Assembly (NCBI GenBank): GCA_903959115.1
Contig: CAJBVU010000004.1
Location: forward strand, 1-26,996
Reading direction: 5' to 3'
Origin: an uncultured Bacteroidota bacterium
Lineage (GTDB): Bacteria > Bacteroidota > Bacteroidia > NS11-12g > UBA955
DNA length: 26,996 bases
Of the stretch, positions 1-8,896 are shown piece by piece. The notes beneath the pieces are model-generated. The model had not been told where the DNA came from. It saw nothing but the letters and a program-made list of their open reading frames with translations, and did not search any database. Within the stretch, counting starts at the first letter, position 1. Every line of letters begins with the position of its first letter. The position numbers and the translations under genes were made by a program.

Positions 1-8
1 AGATGGAT

Positions 9-1136
9 TTATTTATGGATTTGATATTGTATCATTGCATAACTTAATATATAAATGTAAAACCCGGCGTTGTTAAATGTATTTCCAAATGTGCTACTTA
101 CACCGCCTCCGGTCCCCAATATTTGCGATGCGTTTTGGGTCATTCTAAAAATGGTGGGGTAGGCCGGACCGTCGGGCATGTAGGAAATTTCGCCATTGGG
201 ATCCTTCTTGATGATTCCCGGGCCGATTCCGGTACTGAACCAGAAAATACCGTCTTTGAATTGGGTTGCTCCCGAGATGAGATTTACCGATTCTGTTGTA
301 CTGATACCATTTGAAATAGTTCGTATTTCACTTTGTCTTGCGATGTGCGTGCCTCGTTCGTTGTTCCAAATGCGTGCTACATATCGTTTGTCGTTTAGGT
401 AGGCTGTGGTTTTTCCTTTGTCTAAAACGAAAACAAGGCTGTCCATTTCGAATAGTAGTTTGCCATCAAATTGACAAAGGTTTTGGGCGGCAGTGCCTTG
501 GAATGACCAGTGCCATTGCAAATAATCGTTGAGATTTACAGATTTAGACCACTTGGCAGACCGAACGCCTTTATCGCTTCCAACAAAAACCGAATCGCCC
601 ACAACGGCAGATGAAAGCACCGGAATTGCAGTTCCATTTGGCCCGATATTGCTATAGCTGTCGTTAATTTCATGAGAAATTAGATCCACTGTGAGAAGCC
701 CAAAGTAAGTAGAAATCAGCGCTTGATCCCCTTCGATACAAATATGTAAGATGCGTTTATCGCCTTGTAACAACTTAGAATAAAATCCAGGGACATTGAT
801 CACCTGCCTATCGTTTATCAGTAAATCGATATTCCCATCGTTATACCCAATTACCAAAGCATCTTGGCTTTTACTATAGGTGAGTGCTGTTACTTCTACG
901 CCAATAAATCCCTCGTCCTTACCTAGTTTCTCCATGTCGCCATAGTTCATCATCACCCGGAAGAATCCTTGGTCTGATGCGGCATAAACGTATCTTTGGG
1001 TGGCTTCGCAAATTTTAACATCCTTATAACTGAGGTGTGTCCGCCATTTGCCCGTTTGTATCAACTGAGACTGTGAATTTCCAATGATTCCAAAAAACAG
1101 TAGGGCGAAACTCAGTATTGTTCTCATCAGCAGCAT
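9..1136 (-). CDS. porZ: PorZ-like T9SS protein, N-terminal propeller half
   Basis: The protein is an exported beta-propeller resembling the N-terminal part of PorZ, a cell-surface component of the T9SS attachment complex that works with PorU, PorV and PorQ. Residues 1-24 form a signal peptide (hydrophobic core, then SQSQ). The mature start GKWRTHLSY, followed by V-Y-A-A-S-D-Q-G-F, is typical of the PorZ propeller, and short blade-like strands continue to about residue 350. Family members are usually about twice this length, with further propeller and C-terminal sorting regions; here the frame stops at residue 375. The last 13 or so residues come from an AT-rich stretch and do not look like the family, so a frameshift or truncation is possible. 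The start lies 9 bases after the sprA stop, so it is probably co-transcribed with sprA. M4 is an alternative start. Family call fairly sure; completeness unsure. Confidence 0.75.
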   Translation of the reverse strand: MLLMRTILSFALLFFGIIGNSQSQLIQTGKWRTHLSYKDVKICEATQRYVYAASDQGFFRVMMNYGDMEKLGKDEGFIGVEVTALTYSKSQDALVIGYNDGNIDLLINDRQVINVPGFYSKLLQGDKRILHICIEGDQALISTYFGLLTVDLISHEINDSYSNIGPNGTAIPVLSSAVVGDSVFVGSDKGVRSAKWSKSVNLNDYLQWHWSFQGTAAQNLCQFDGKLLFEMDSLVFVLDKGKTTAYLNDKRYVARIWNNERGTHIARQSEIRTISNGISTTESVNLISGATQFKDGIFWFSTGIGPGIIKKDPNGEISYMPDGPAYPTIFRMTQNASQILGTGGGVSSTFGNTFNNAGFYIYILSYAMIQYQIHK

Positions 1137-1145
1137 CGATTGGCG

Positions 1146-4100
1146 TTAGTTAAAGGTATAACGCGCTTCTAGTCCAAAATCGGTAAGTGCGGTATAAAAT
1201 TGATTTGCCACTTTGGGGTCCATCACTACGCGATTGTATTTCAAGGCCAAATTGATTTTTTGATTGACTTGATAAGTGATGCTTGGGCTAATCCTAATGT
1301 TCTTCATGCCCGCGGTGTATTTGTTGATGTTCAAATCCACTTTACGAATAACCGTAACATTATCCGTAACGGAAACGGTTAGGTCAAATCTGAAATCATT
1401 GGGAATGTACAACCAACGACCATTTTTCTTAAATGGCAAGGTGAGTCCTGTTGTTCGATACCCTGCGTTCAATTGGAATTCATTGCTACGCATTTCTGTT
1501 AGGTTGAAACTAGCGGCAAATAGTTTAAGTGTTCTTGAGCGTTTGTATTCTGCCCCAACAGTCCAATTGTTTTTGGTGGTTAAGTTTACCCCAACCAATG
1601 GATAGAATCCTTCTGTAATTGTAGCATCTGCAATCTGATATTTTGGGGTAAGGTCTTTGCCAAGCATCGCCACTTCATCCGATTTGTATTTGAGGTTTTG
1701 GGTGTAATTGCCAATGCTGTATCTACCGGTATATGCATGCTTTAGGTTGATGTTGCTAAAGAGGTTTCCTAGGAATTTGATTTTGGTTAAGCCGTTGTAA
1801 TTGACATTCCAGTTGGGAAGGGGAATAGATGGGAAACCGCTAACATCCGAGTAGCCTGGGTCTTTACCAGCATACGAAGCATTAAAAGCGCCTACCAAAA
1901 CGTCTTGAGAGTTTTTGCTGTAGCCGATAGGGAATTTCGTTACCGTATCAATTCCATTGAAGCCCAGCCTTTGCGAGGACAGTTTTGATGCCGTTGTGTA
2001 GCGATTGTTTAGGAATTGATCAAACACGGGGTTGGTATGGTTGTCTATTCCTATAGTTACATCTTTCACAAAATGCGTCTTAAAGAACCAACCCGTTACG
2101 TTGAAATTTCCTGTTTGCGTTAATCCTTGATCCATCCAATCAAAGCCATCGTATTTGAAAACAGCTTGTGTTCCAACCGTCATGCTTCGCGAAAAATCCA
2201 ATCGAATCCTGAAGTTTTTTATGGGTTCAATTGTGATATTTCCCGATAAGTTCTGGTTTTTATTATTTCGATAAAAGTTGGACTGACGAGGATCCTTTTT
2301 AAGAGCACCTAAATCAGCGAGTTTATAACGAAGTTTAGAATCCTGCATACCCAACACGAATTTCAACCCCGGCTGCATGTGGTTGAAATTGTTGCCAAAA
2401 TAATCAGGTTTGTATGCGAATCCGGGCATCTCGGTGTTTTCTTTCAACTGATAACTGAAGCTTGCATTTTTTAACATACTCACCAAATTGCCCACGAATA
2501 CTTTTGCGGGGTTGGCTTTTTTGGTTGTAGGAGCTCCTTTTTGAAGTGCATTTTCGAATACTGGGCCTTCATCGCCTTCCTTTTTAATCGCAGTTTTAAG
2601 TTGCTTTGGTTTCTCTAAATCTCTTAACCAAGGAATTTGTTGGTACAATTGAGTGAAATTCATCTGGCCCGCGAAGTTGATGTCTTGGCCATTTTGAATC
2701 CGGTTGCCCAAACTTGCAAATGCCGGTGGCGCTTGGTTCCATTCGTAACTTCCCGTATATGTAACGGTGCTGCTAATCCAGCGGGTCCACTTCATTTTGC
2801 TAAAGGGTACAGTGTAGTTGGCATTAACGTTTTGATAAAACTTAGTCGTTCGGCCAAGCGACAAAAATTCCTTTTTCACTGAATCCAACTTGATCTCGTT
2901 ATCCAATCTGCCATAGGGTTCTTGAATCCTAGATGAAACGTTGGCAGTATAATTCAATTTTAAATTTTCAGTGAGTGGAATGTTGGTGTTGAAATTTCTT
3001 AAAATGGTAAAGTTCTTGTCGAACAACCTAGGGTTCACTTGTATGAACTTGTTGTTGTTTCTGGATTGCGTTTCGCTGTACAAACGATTCGCTTGAATCT
3101 GTGTACTAAAGCTAGATGGAATAAAGTTGAAGTTGAAATCCTTGATTAGGTTCAATTTCTTCGACTTCATCTTTCTAAATGGCTTAATGTACTTGGTGCT
3201 TTTTGAATAGGAATATCCAATGGTTGCTTGGGTTGTTTTCAAAAAGTACTCTTCGATTTGCTGATTGCGACGTGAATTGTTTTGATAACTATATCCTAAG
3301 ACAAAATTCGAAGGAGACCAGGGTTTAGGGGCTTTGCCCATCGCACTTGCCACCCTCACGTTATTGAAGTTTAGACTATAGAGTGAGTTGTATTCTTCGG
3401 CGGCTTTTTTTACTGCGTCTCGAGTAGCTGCATCAGCAAGACCTGAAAGATAACTCTGCATTTCCAAATCAGGGTTCAATGGGAAATATTTGGGTCTAAC
3501 AAAACTCTCTGAATAGCCAATGTACATTGGAATACTTACGCCCGATTTCTTTGGGAAGAACTTCCCCAGTTCTAGGTTTGATGCAATGTCGTAGTTTAAA
3601 TTAGTGCTCAGACTTCGATCGTTCAACTTCTTGTCAACATCGCCAAATCCGATGGTCCTAACGGTTCCACTTAAGTTCAGTTGACCAAAATCGGCCAATT
3701 GCATTTGTATGTTTGCCAAGGATGCCCATCCGCCTTTGTTGGCAATTTCCTTTACTCTCAACTCATTAAACCAAGCTTCAAAACACTTAGGACTTGTTGA
3801 ATTGTTTTTCAGTCCCACCATCATCACGCGCAAATTGCTGACATCAGGAAGTCCCATTACCGTGATTTTACCTTTGCCCATGAATCGAATAAAGGGAGCG
3901 GTCATTGGCCACGCCGCATTTTGACGAACGATTTTTAAGTTATAAAGCGAATCAAATGGGATATCAATGAAGTTTTCATCGGGCCAGATTGATTTGTCTG
4001 CATTGGCAGAATTCATATTGATATAGCCACGAGTCAACTTGAGGGGAATTTCGTATTCGTAATAATTTGATGTAAGGTCGGTTCCGAATCTGATAAAAGC

Positions 4101-7100
4101 AGATACTTCGCCATCGGCTACCGGATTGTTTAAACTCTCCTCAGCATGGACAAACATCTGCATGCGCTTGTAGTTTCTTGCATCAAAAGTAGTGGTCTTG
4201 AAGGCCGCTCGTGAATCGCCTGCTTTTAGGTCACAGACTTTCAACGACAATGATTGTTCATTTTCTAAAACTGTACCCAAGCTGGCCATATTCTGAACCC
4301 GCACGATACCTGGAGGTGAAACGTAGGCAATAGGCAAACGTTTGCTGTTCTCTTCTATGTTAACCGTGCTTACAACGAATTTGGTTCCATCGTTTGGATC
4401 CTGCGGTACAATGACCCCAGGAGTTTTCAAAGAGTTTGTATACCTACGCCAATCGGCTTTTACAATGTTGATATAACCCAATCTCAAAATTGCTGAATCA
4501 TTAAAGCCCGTCATCACCATGCGCATAAAGCGGATGCTCTTGAAATCGCTGATGTTTCCTACCGCTTTTTCGAATTCGCGAATTGGAATTTTTAATTGAT
4601 ACCAAGTGATATCGAGAGATTTGCCATTGCGCAATTTGACATTATTCTTTACGATATCGGCAATATAGTTTCGACCCATTTGCATGTCGGCCGCGTTGAT
4701 CTTGATTCGATATTGGAAATAGTCTTCGCTTTGGTTCAATGTGAAATCGCGGTTTACGTCTTCATCACTTGGAACAGGGGTCGTTGACTTGGGCATCCCA
4801 GCATATTTGCCCGTGTATTGCTCATTGTTTGAATTGCCTTGTGGACCTTGAATTCTGGTGTAACGACCAATGATGTCAGCATCTACGCCATCGAAAAACC
4901 CATCCAAATAGTGACGATAGTTATCGTTGCTCGGGTCTTGGTAGGCATTCTGATAGTACTGAGACGTTGTCCCAAAATTGGTTGCGATTCGTTTTAGGAA
5001 GTTAGTATCGAAAAGCAATTTTTCGTTCGCATCATCCATTCCATCAAGTCCAACGTCTTGCGCTTTCAAAGTTCCATTGTTGTTGTCGAAAGCGAAGTTG
5101 ATCTGCGGGCCTTCTGGTACAAAAGCGTAGTTGGTAGTGTCGGTGGCATTGCTGGCCGAGGACGATGATGGCAATCCGTTTTCGAAGGACTTCCTTCTAT
5201 CCGGCAAAATGTCTTCACTTACGTTACCCAATTGCAATAAGAATTCCCCCTTCAAGTTTGGGTTGTTCGCCATTGGGTCCAACATCCAAATCTCGATATA
5301 GTCTATGTTCGCTGCCTCAAAATCGTTTTGGTCGATCTTTCGCGTTACACCCGCCCAACTCAATTCGGGATTTAGCAATTCGCCATTGGCGTTGACTTCG
5401 TTTGGATTGCTATTGAAATTATACAATCCGCGCATTTTGGGTCTGAAGAACAAATCCAAAGTGGGCAAAATGGTTGGGGTTCCTTGAGGGAAATTCCTTT
5501 GAGGGAACAATTCTCGTTGGTCTACTTGTCGCTGAAAGGGGTCGCTCAGAATCGCATCAACTCGTTTCTTGATGTTGTCGGGCATATCAACATCGCGGTA
5601 AAATAAGTTGTCGATGGTATAAAAACTCAATGCCCCGTGGTGATTCATCCAATTGAGTCGGTCAGTGTTTTTGGTATCGGGGAATTTGTCTTCTTGTTTC
5701 TGAGGAACAGCTCCGATGAACCAGTTACTTACAGTTTTTACGTCGTTCGTTAATTCTGCGGATTCAAAATCTTCCAAATTTGACACGCCCCGCTGGTCGC
5801 CTTGTGATTTGTGGTTGTGAGGATAAATCTTAGCGATTTCGGCATATGCGGTGATGTTCGATACTTCTTTCGTTTCCAAAAAGGGCAGCTGATCGATCAC
5901 TTTTGTGATAAATCTAGACTTGGAACTAAATGCCATATCGGCACCAATAATGGTATTCAAGAGGGGCTCCTCGTTGAAGTTGGTTTTGGTTGTTAGGGGT
6001 CTTTCATACATGTGGAGTAGAGTTCCTCCAACCAATAGCTTTTTATTGAATTTGTGTTCTACACGACCTCCCACCAATGTTTTCTGCTGGATATTGAAGA
6101 AGCTCTGACCGTTCGCACTCGCTCTAATTTCTGCTCCACCCTGCAATAAGCCTTGGTTGGTAATACGAACTCTTCCCAAGGCATAATCCACTTCGTAATC
6201 CATGCCTTCTGTTAGCGGTCTGCCGTTGGCTGTAACCCGAACGGATCCGCGTTGCAGGTTAGTGGTTCCTAGGAATAATTCGGCTCCGTTGCTGGATTTA
6301 TAGCTCCCCTGTAAGAAGAATTTGTTATGCTTTACATCCTGTTGAGCAAGCCATTTTGTACTGTCGTATAGCGCATCGTAGCAGTAATATTCGCCTAAGT
6401 CGTTCCTGCCATTGAATTGCTCTCGCAAATAATCTCCAAAGGGCTCGGTGACTGGGAAAATGATTCTGGCATATTGCGTATTTACCGTTAATCCTTCGAT
6501 CGCATCAAAAATCCCGTCGGGTTTGGCCTCTTGCTGTCGGTTTAGTTTGTCTAGACCGAATACACGAATCAGTGGATTTCCATTCACTAATGCGGGGCAA
6601 TTTGCATTTCCGATGGGCAAGTAGTTGTAATCACCACCCGTGGTATCGTCGGCGTAAATGACATTTAATTTGAAGTCTTCCAAGCTCAAGCTATAGGTAT
6701 TCAAGGCATAAATGTTCTTCATCATCAGGCGCCACATTGGCAATTTTGTTCTGATGGTGTTGCCCTTAAGCATTTTTAAGAACATCAATTTCTGATTTCC
6801 TGGCGGGATATCACGCGAAAATTCACCCACTTGGTATGTTTTGCCTTCGTAGGTGTATTCAAAAGCCACAGCCAGAATTTCGTCGTTGTTGAGAGGTTGA
6901 TTTAACGAGATATAACCCAACTGCGGGTTGAGTGAGAATTCTTTATCTGTGAGCTGACGTGCATAATTAAGCATGTCAAAATCTATCGTTTGCTCAAAAT
7001 AGGGCAGGGTAGCATAGATCTTGTCGATGGCTTGTCCTGTAAAACGCGTATTCGGATCTGCCGTGATGGTCGCATATAAATTGTTTGCTGCGTTATCCGA

Positions 7101-8222
7101 CGCTGGGTCCGATGAGCCTCCCAATGCGGGTCTGAAAGGCTTTGCCTCGCCCAAATCTTGAAATGCCAAGATATCTCTAGGTGTCTCTACGTTGGCATTC
7201 TTATTCGTAACCCATGCTTCTACGCGGTTAATAATAACACCGCTGGCAATTATGGGAAGGTTTTCTAACGATTTGTTATAGTTTTCTCTAAAAAATTGAG
7301 ATAGAAAATAGTGCTTGTTTTGGTCGTAATTGTCTGCAGTGATTTTGAATTCATTCATCTGCGCACCGCCTTTAAGCACCGTCTCTGTGCTCTGTCCCTT
7401 ATTTTGACTAAAGACGGTTTTGATGGTGGTTTTTCCGAATTGCATCGTATTGGAAAATCCAAACAAATTGTTTGCGGGCTTAATTAACTGGGTTGGTAGG
7501 TTTAGATTGACATTGCCCACCTGTATGTCTTTTAGGATTCCATCGGGCTTACCTTTCCATCCCAAATTTGTCTGGTTGTCGAACTCAAAAGCCGCTTCTG
7601 TATCGTAATTGATGCCCAACTTTACAAATTCACCTACACTGCCGTTGGCACTGATTTGCATTTGCTGGTCAAATACTGGAACGAAATATTTTTGCTGACG
7701 TTTAGAGAAATTGGGATTTCTGTTAATGTTCATGCTCCCTCCCAATTTTACCATGGCGGAACCATTTAACTGAAAATCAACACCCCCTTCTCCAAAAATC
7801 TTGGAAACCGTTGGGTTGTTTAGTTCGGCTTTGATTAAATCCGTTACGCTTTTGTTGTTGCCTCCCAATGAGTATGCGCTCTGCGTCTTTCCGCGGAAGT
7901 ACTTTTCATTTTCGATTTTCGATTGTTTCTGAAAGTACTCAGCAACCGACATGCTTTCACCGGTAGCATAACTGAGTGATCCTAAATTGCGGAAACCTTC
8001 GTAGCGATTTGCTTTGGCATTGTAGCGCCATTCGGTTTTAACGGGATTTTCAAGATCCACATGGGAGCCTGTAGTGCCATTTTTCTGTAACCGATACCGC
8101 AGACTGTTTGTGTCTAATTGACCGAAAAGGGGATTGCTAATAACCGCCAATAAAATCAACAGCATCGCACCGAATGTTGCACGCAGAATACGTGCGGTTA
8201 TGGATTGACCATTAAATCTCAT
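1146..8222 (-). CDS. sprA: SprA/Sov, T9SS outer-membrane translocon
   Basis: The protein has 2358 residues, close to the roughly 2400 of Flavobacterium SprA and Porphyromonas Sov. That family forms the very large outer-membrane barrel through which T9SS cargo leaves the cell. Residues 1-34 are a signal peptide ending L-F-G-Q. SprA N-terminal-type sequence occurs around residues 230-360 (NNLFGFSNTMQFGKTTIKT, then a motif near IINRVEAWVTNKN). An LEDFE segment near residue 820 matches the family's DDFE-type motif, and the C-terminal half is rich in alternating strands, ending in an aromatic R-Y-T-F-N. No frameshift is visible. It sits between ruvA, 70 bases upstream, and porZ, 9 bases downstream. 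A SprA/ruvA association is known from Flavobacterium johnsoniae as I recall it. I see no convincing promoter in the 70-base gap, so it may depend on read-through. Confidence 0.95.
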   Translation of the reverse strand: MRFNGQSITARILRATFGAMLLILLAVISNPLFGQLDTNSLRYRLQKNGTTGSHVDLENPVKTEWRYNAKANRYEGFRNLGSLSYATGESMSVAEYFQKQSKIENEKYFRGKTQSAYSLGGNNKSVTDLIKAELNNPTVSKIFGEGGVDFQLNGSAMVKLGGSMNINRNPNFSKRQQKYFVPVFDQQMQISANGSVGEFVKLGINYDTEAAFEFDNQTNLGWKGKPDGILKDIQVGNVNLNLPTQLIKPANNLFGFSNTMQFGKTTIKTVFSQNKGQSTETVLKGGAQMNEFKITADNYDQNKHYFLSQFFRENYNKSLENLPIIASGVIINRVEAWVTNKNANVETPRDILAFQDLGEAKPFRPALGGSSDPASDNAANNLYATITADPNTRFTGQAIDKIYATLPYFEQTIDFDMLNYARQLTDKEFSLNPQLGYISLNQPLNNDEILAVAFEYTYEGKTYQVGEFSRDIPPGNQKLMFLKMLKGNTIRTKLPMWRLMMKNIYALNTYSLSLEDFKLNVIYADDTTGGDYNYLPIGNANCPALVNGNPLIRVFGLDKLNRQQEAKPDGIFDAIEGLTVNTQYARIIFPVTEPFGDYLREQFNGRNDLGEYYCYDALYDSTKWLAQQDVKHNKFFLQGSYKSSNGAELFLGTTNLQRGSVRVTANGRPLTEGMDYEVDYALGRVRITNQGLLQGGAEIRASANGQSFFNIQQKTLVGGRVEHKFNKKLLVGGTLLHMYERPLTTKTNFNEEPLLNTIIGADMAFSSKSRFITKVIDQLPFLETKEVSNITAYAEIAKIYPHNHKSQGDQRGVSNLEDFESAELTNDVKTVSNWFIGAVPQKQEDKFPDTKNTDRLNWMNHHGALSFYTIDNLFYRDVDMPDNIKKRVDAILSDPFQRQVDQRELFPQRNFPQGTPTILPTLDLFFRPKMRGLYNFNSNPNEVNANGELLNPELSWAGVTRKIDQNDFEAANIDYIEIWMLDPMANNPNLKGEFLLQLGNVSEDILPDRRKSFENGLPSSSSASNATDTTNYAFVPEGPQINFAFDNNNGTLKAQDVGLDGMDDANEKLLFDTNFLKRIATNFGTTSQYYQNAYQDPSNDNYRHYLDGFFDGVDADIIGRYTRIQGPQGNSNNEQYTGKYAGMPKSTTPVPSDEDVNRDFTLNQSEDYFQYRIKINAADMQMGRNYIADIVKNNVKLRNGKSLDITWYQLKIPIREFEKAVGNISDFKSIRFMRMVMTGFNDSAILRLGYINIVKADWRRYTNSLKTPGVIVPQDPNDGTKFVVSTVNIEENSKRLPIAYVSPPGIVRVQNMASLGTVLENEQSLSLKVCDLKAGDSRAAFKTTTFDARNYKRMQMFVHAEESLNNPVADGEVSAFIRFGTDLTSNYYEYEIPLKLTRGYINMNSANADKSIWPDENFIDIPFDSLYNLKIVRQNAAWPMTAPFIRFMGKGKITVMGLPDVSNLRVMMVGLKNNSTSPKCFEAWFNELRVKEIANKGGWASLANIQMQLADFGQLNLSGTVRTIGFGDVDKKLNDRSLSTNLNYDIASNLELGKFFPKKSGVSIPMYIGYSESFVRPKYFPLNPDLEMQSYLSGLADAATRDAVKKAAEEYNSLYSLNFNNVRVASAMGKAPKPWSPSNFVLGYSYQNNSRRNQQIEEYFLKTTQATIGYSYSKSTKYIKPFRKMKSKKLNLIKDFNFNFIPSSFSTQIQANRLYSETQSRNNNKFIQVNPRLFDKNFTILRNFNTNIPLTENLKLNYTANVSSRIQEPYGRLDNEIKLDSVKKEFLSLGRTTKFYQNVNANYTVPFSKMKWTRWISSTVTYTGSYEWNQAPPAFASLGNRIQNGQDINFAGQMNFTQLYQQIPWLRDLEKPKQLKTAIKKEGDEGPVFENALQKGAPTTKKANPAKVFVGNLVSMLKNASFSYQLKENTEMPGFAYKPDYFGNNFNHMQPGLKFVLGMQDSKLRYKLADLGALKKDPRQSNFYRNNKNQNLSGNITIEPIKNFRIRLDFSRSMTVGTQAVFKYDGFDWMDQGLTQTGNFNVTGWFFKTHFVKDVTIGIDNHTNPVFDQFLNNRYTTASKLSSQRLGFNGIDTVTKFPIGYSKNSQDVLVGAFNASYAGKDPGYSDVSGFPSIPLPNWNVNYNGLTKIKFLGNLFSNINLKHAYTGRYSIGNYTQNLKYKSDEVAMLGKDLTPKYQIADATITEGFYPLVGVNLTTKNNWTVGAEYKRSRTLKLFAASFNLTEMRSNEFQLNAGYRTTGLTLPFKKNGRWLYIPNDFRFDLTVSVTDNVTVIRKVDLNINKYTAGMKNIRISPSITYQVNQKINLALKYNRVVMDPKVANQFYTALTDFGLEARYTFN

Positions 8223-8274
8223 TCTGTTAAACTTCTAAACGTTGCGTAGCGGTGTGGCTAATAGGCGGTTGCTT

Positions 8275-8294
8275 AAGTTGCGAACTTGCAAGTT
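8275..8294. repeat. Three alternating inverted arms at the ruvA end
   Basis: Plus-strand bases read AAGTT, GCG, AACTT, GC, AAGTT. The middle arm can pair with either flanking arm, so two mutually exclusive small hairpins are possible, and the right-hand part is a perfect 12-base palindrome. It overlaps the ruvA stop and lies about 55-70 bases upstream of sprA. No T-run follows, so it is not a classical terminator. Function unknown; it may be chance. Confidence 0.35.
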
Positions 8295-8892
8295 ACAATA
8301 TTTTCAATGAATTTTTTATCAATTCTTCAATGGTTGCAGTGCCTCCTAATTCTTTGCTGACTTTCATGAGTGCTTTTTCTGCATTGGCTTTTTGGTAGCC
8401 TAGTGTGGTAAGGGCCGATAGCGCTTCACTAAAGTTGTCGCTCACCCCAGAAAGCATGCCCAATCTCATGGATTTTTTCCCCATCATTTTGTCGCGAAGT
8501 TCCAGTACAATGCGTTGCGCGCCTTTGTCTCCGATGCCTTTGATGCTTTTTAATAAACCTACATTTCCATTGACAATGGCAGCGGCCAAATCGTCGGGCT
8601 CTAGGCTACTCAACATCAACATAGCCGTGTTGTTTCCTACGCCAGAAACTGATGTGAGCATGCGAAACATATGCCTTTCATCAGGATCGGAAAATCCAAA
8701 TAAATGCATTGAAACCGGACTTTGATTCTCGACTTTAAAAAGTAAATCGACAAATAATCGAGCTGTTTTATGACCTTTAATTTTTTCGTAGGTCGTTAAA
8801 CTGATCGCTGCAATATAGCCCAAGCCTTGATTGGAAATAATCACGTGCGTGGGGTTGAGAGATTCGATTGGACCTTCTATAAAATCGTACAT
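8293..8892 (-). CDS. ruvA: Holliday junction DNA helicase subunit RuvA
   Basis: RuvA binds the four-way Holliday junction as a tetramer and loads the RuvB motor for branch migration. The 199-residue length is normal. Residues 1-65 form the OB-fold (start M-Y-D-F-I-E-G). Two helix-hairpin-helix motifs follow at about 82-90 (SVSGVGNNTA) and 117-126 (SIKGIGDKGA), then a flexible link and a C-terminal RuvB-binding domain at about 152-199 (ALSALTTLGY). The frame stays open 18 codons further upstream, but that stretch overlaps gldG and lacks family similarity, so I chose the ATG whose product begins MYDFIEGP. This start lies 4 bases after the gldG stop, so the gene is translated within the gld-sprA string although its job is DNA repair. 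Confidence 0.95.
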   Translation of the reverse strand: MYDFIEGPIESLNPTHVIISNQGLGYIAAISLTTYEKIKGHKTARLFVDLLFKVENQSPVSMHLFGFSDPDERHMFRMLTSVSGVGNNTAMLMLSSLEPDDLAAAIVNGNVGLLKSIKGIGDKGAQRIVLELRDKMMGKKSMRLGMLSGVSDNFSEALSALTTLGYQKANAEKALMKVSKELGGTATIEELIKNSLKIL

Positions 8893-8896
8893 TTTG

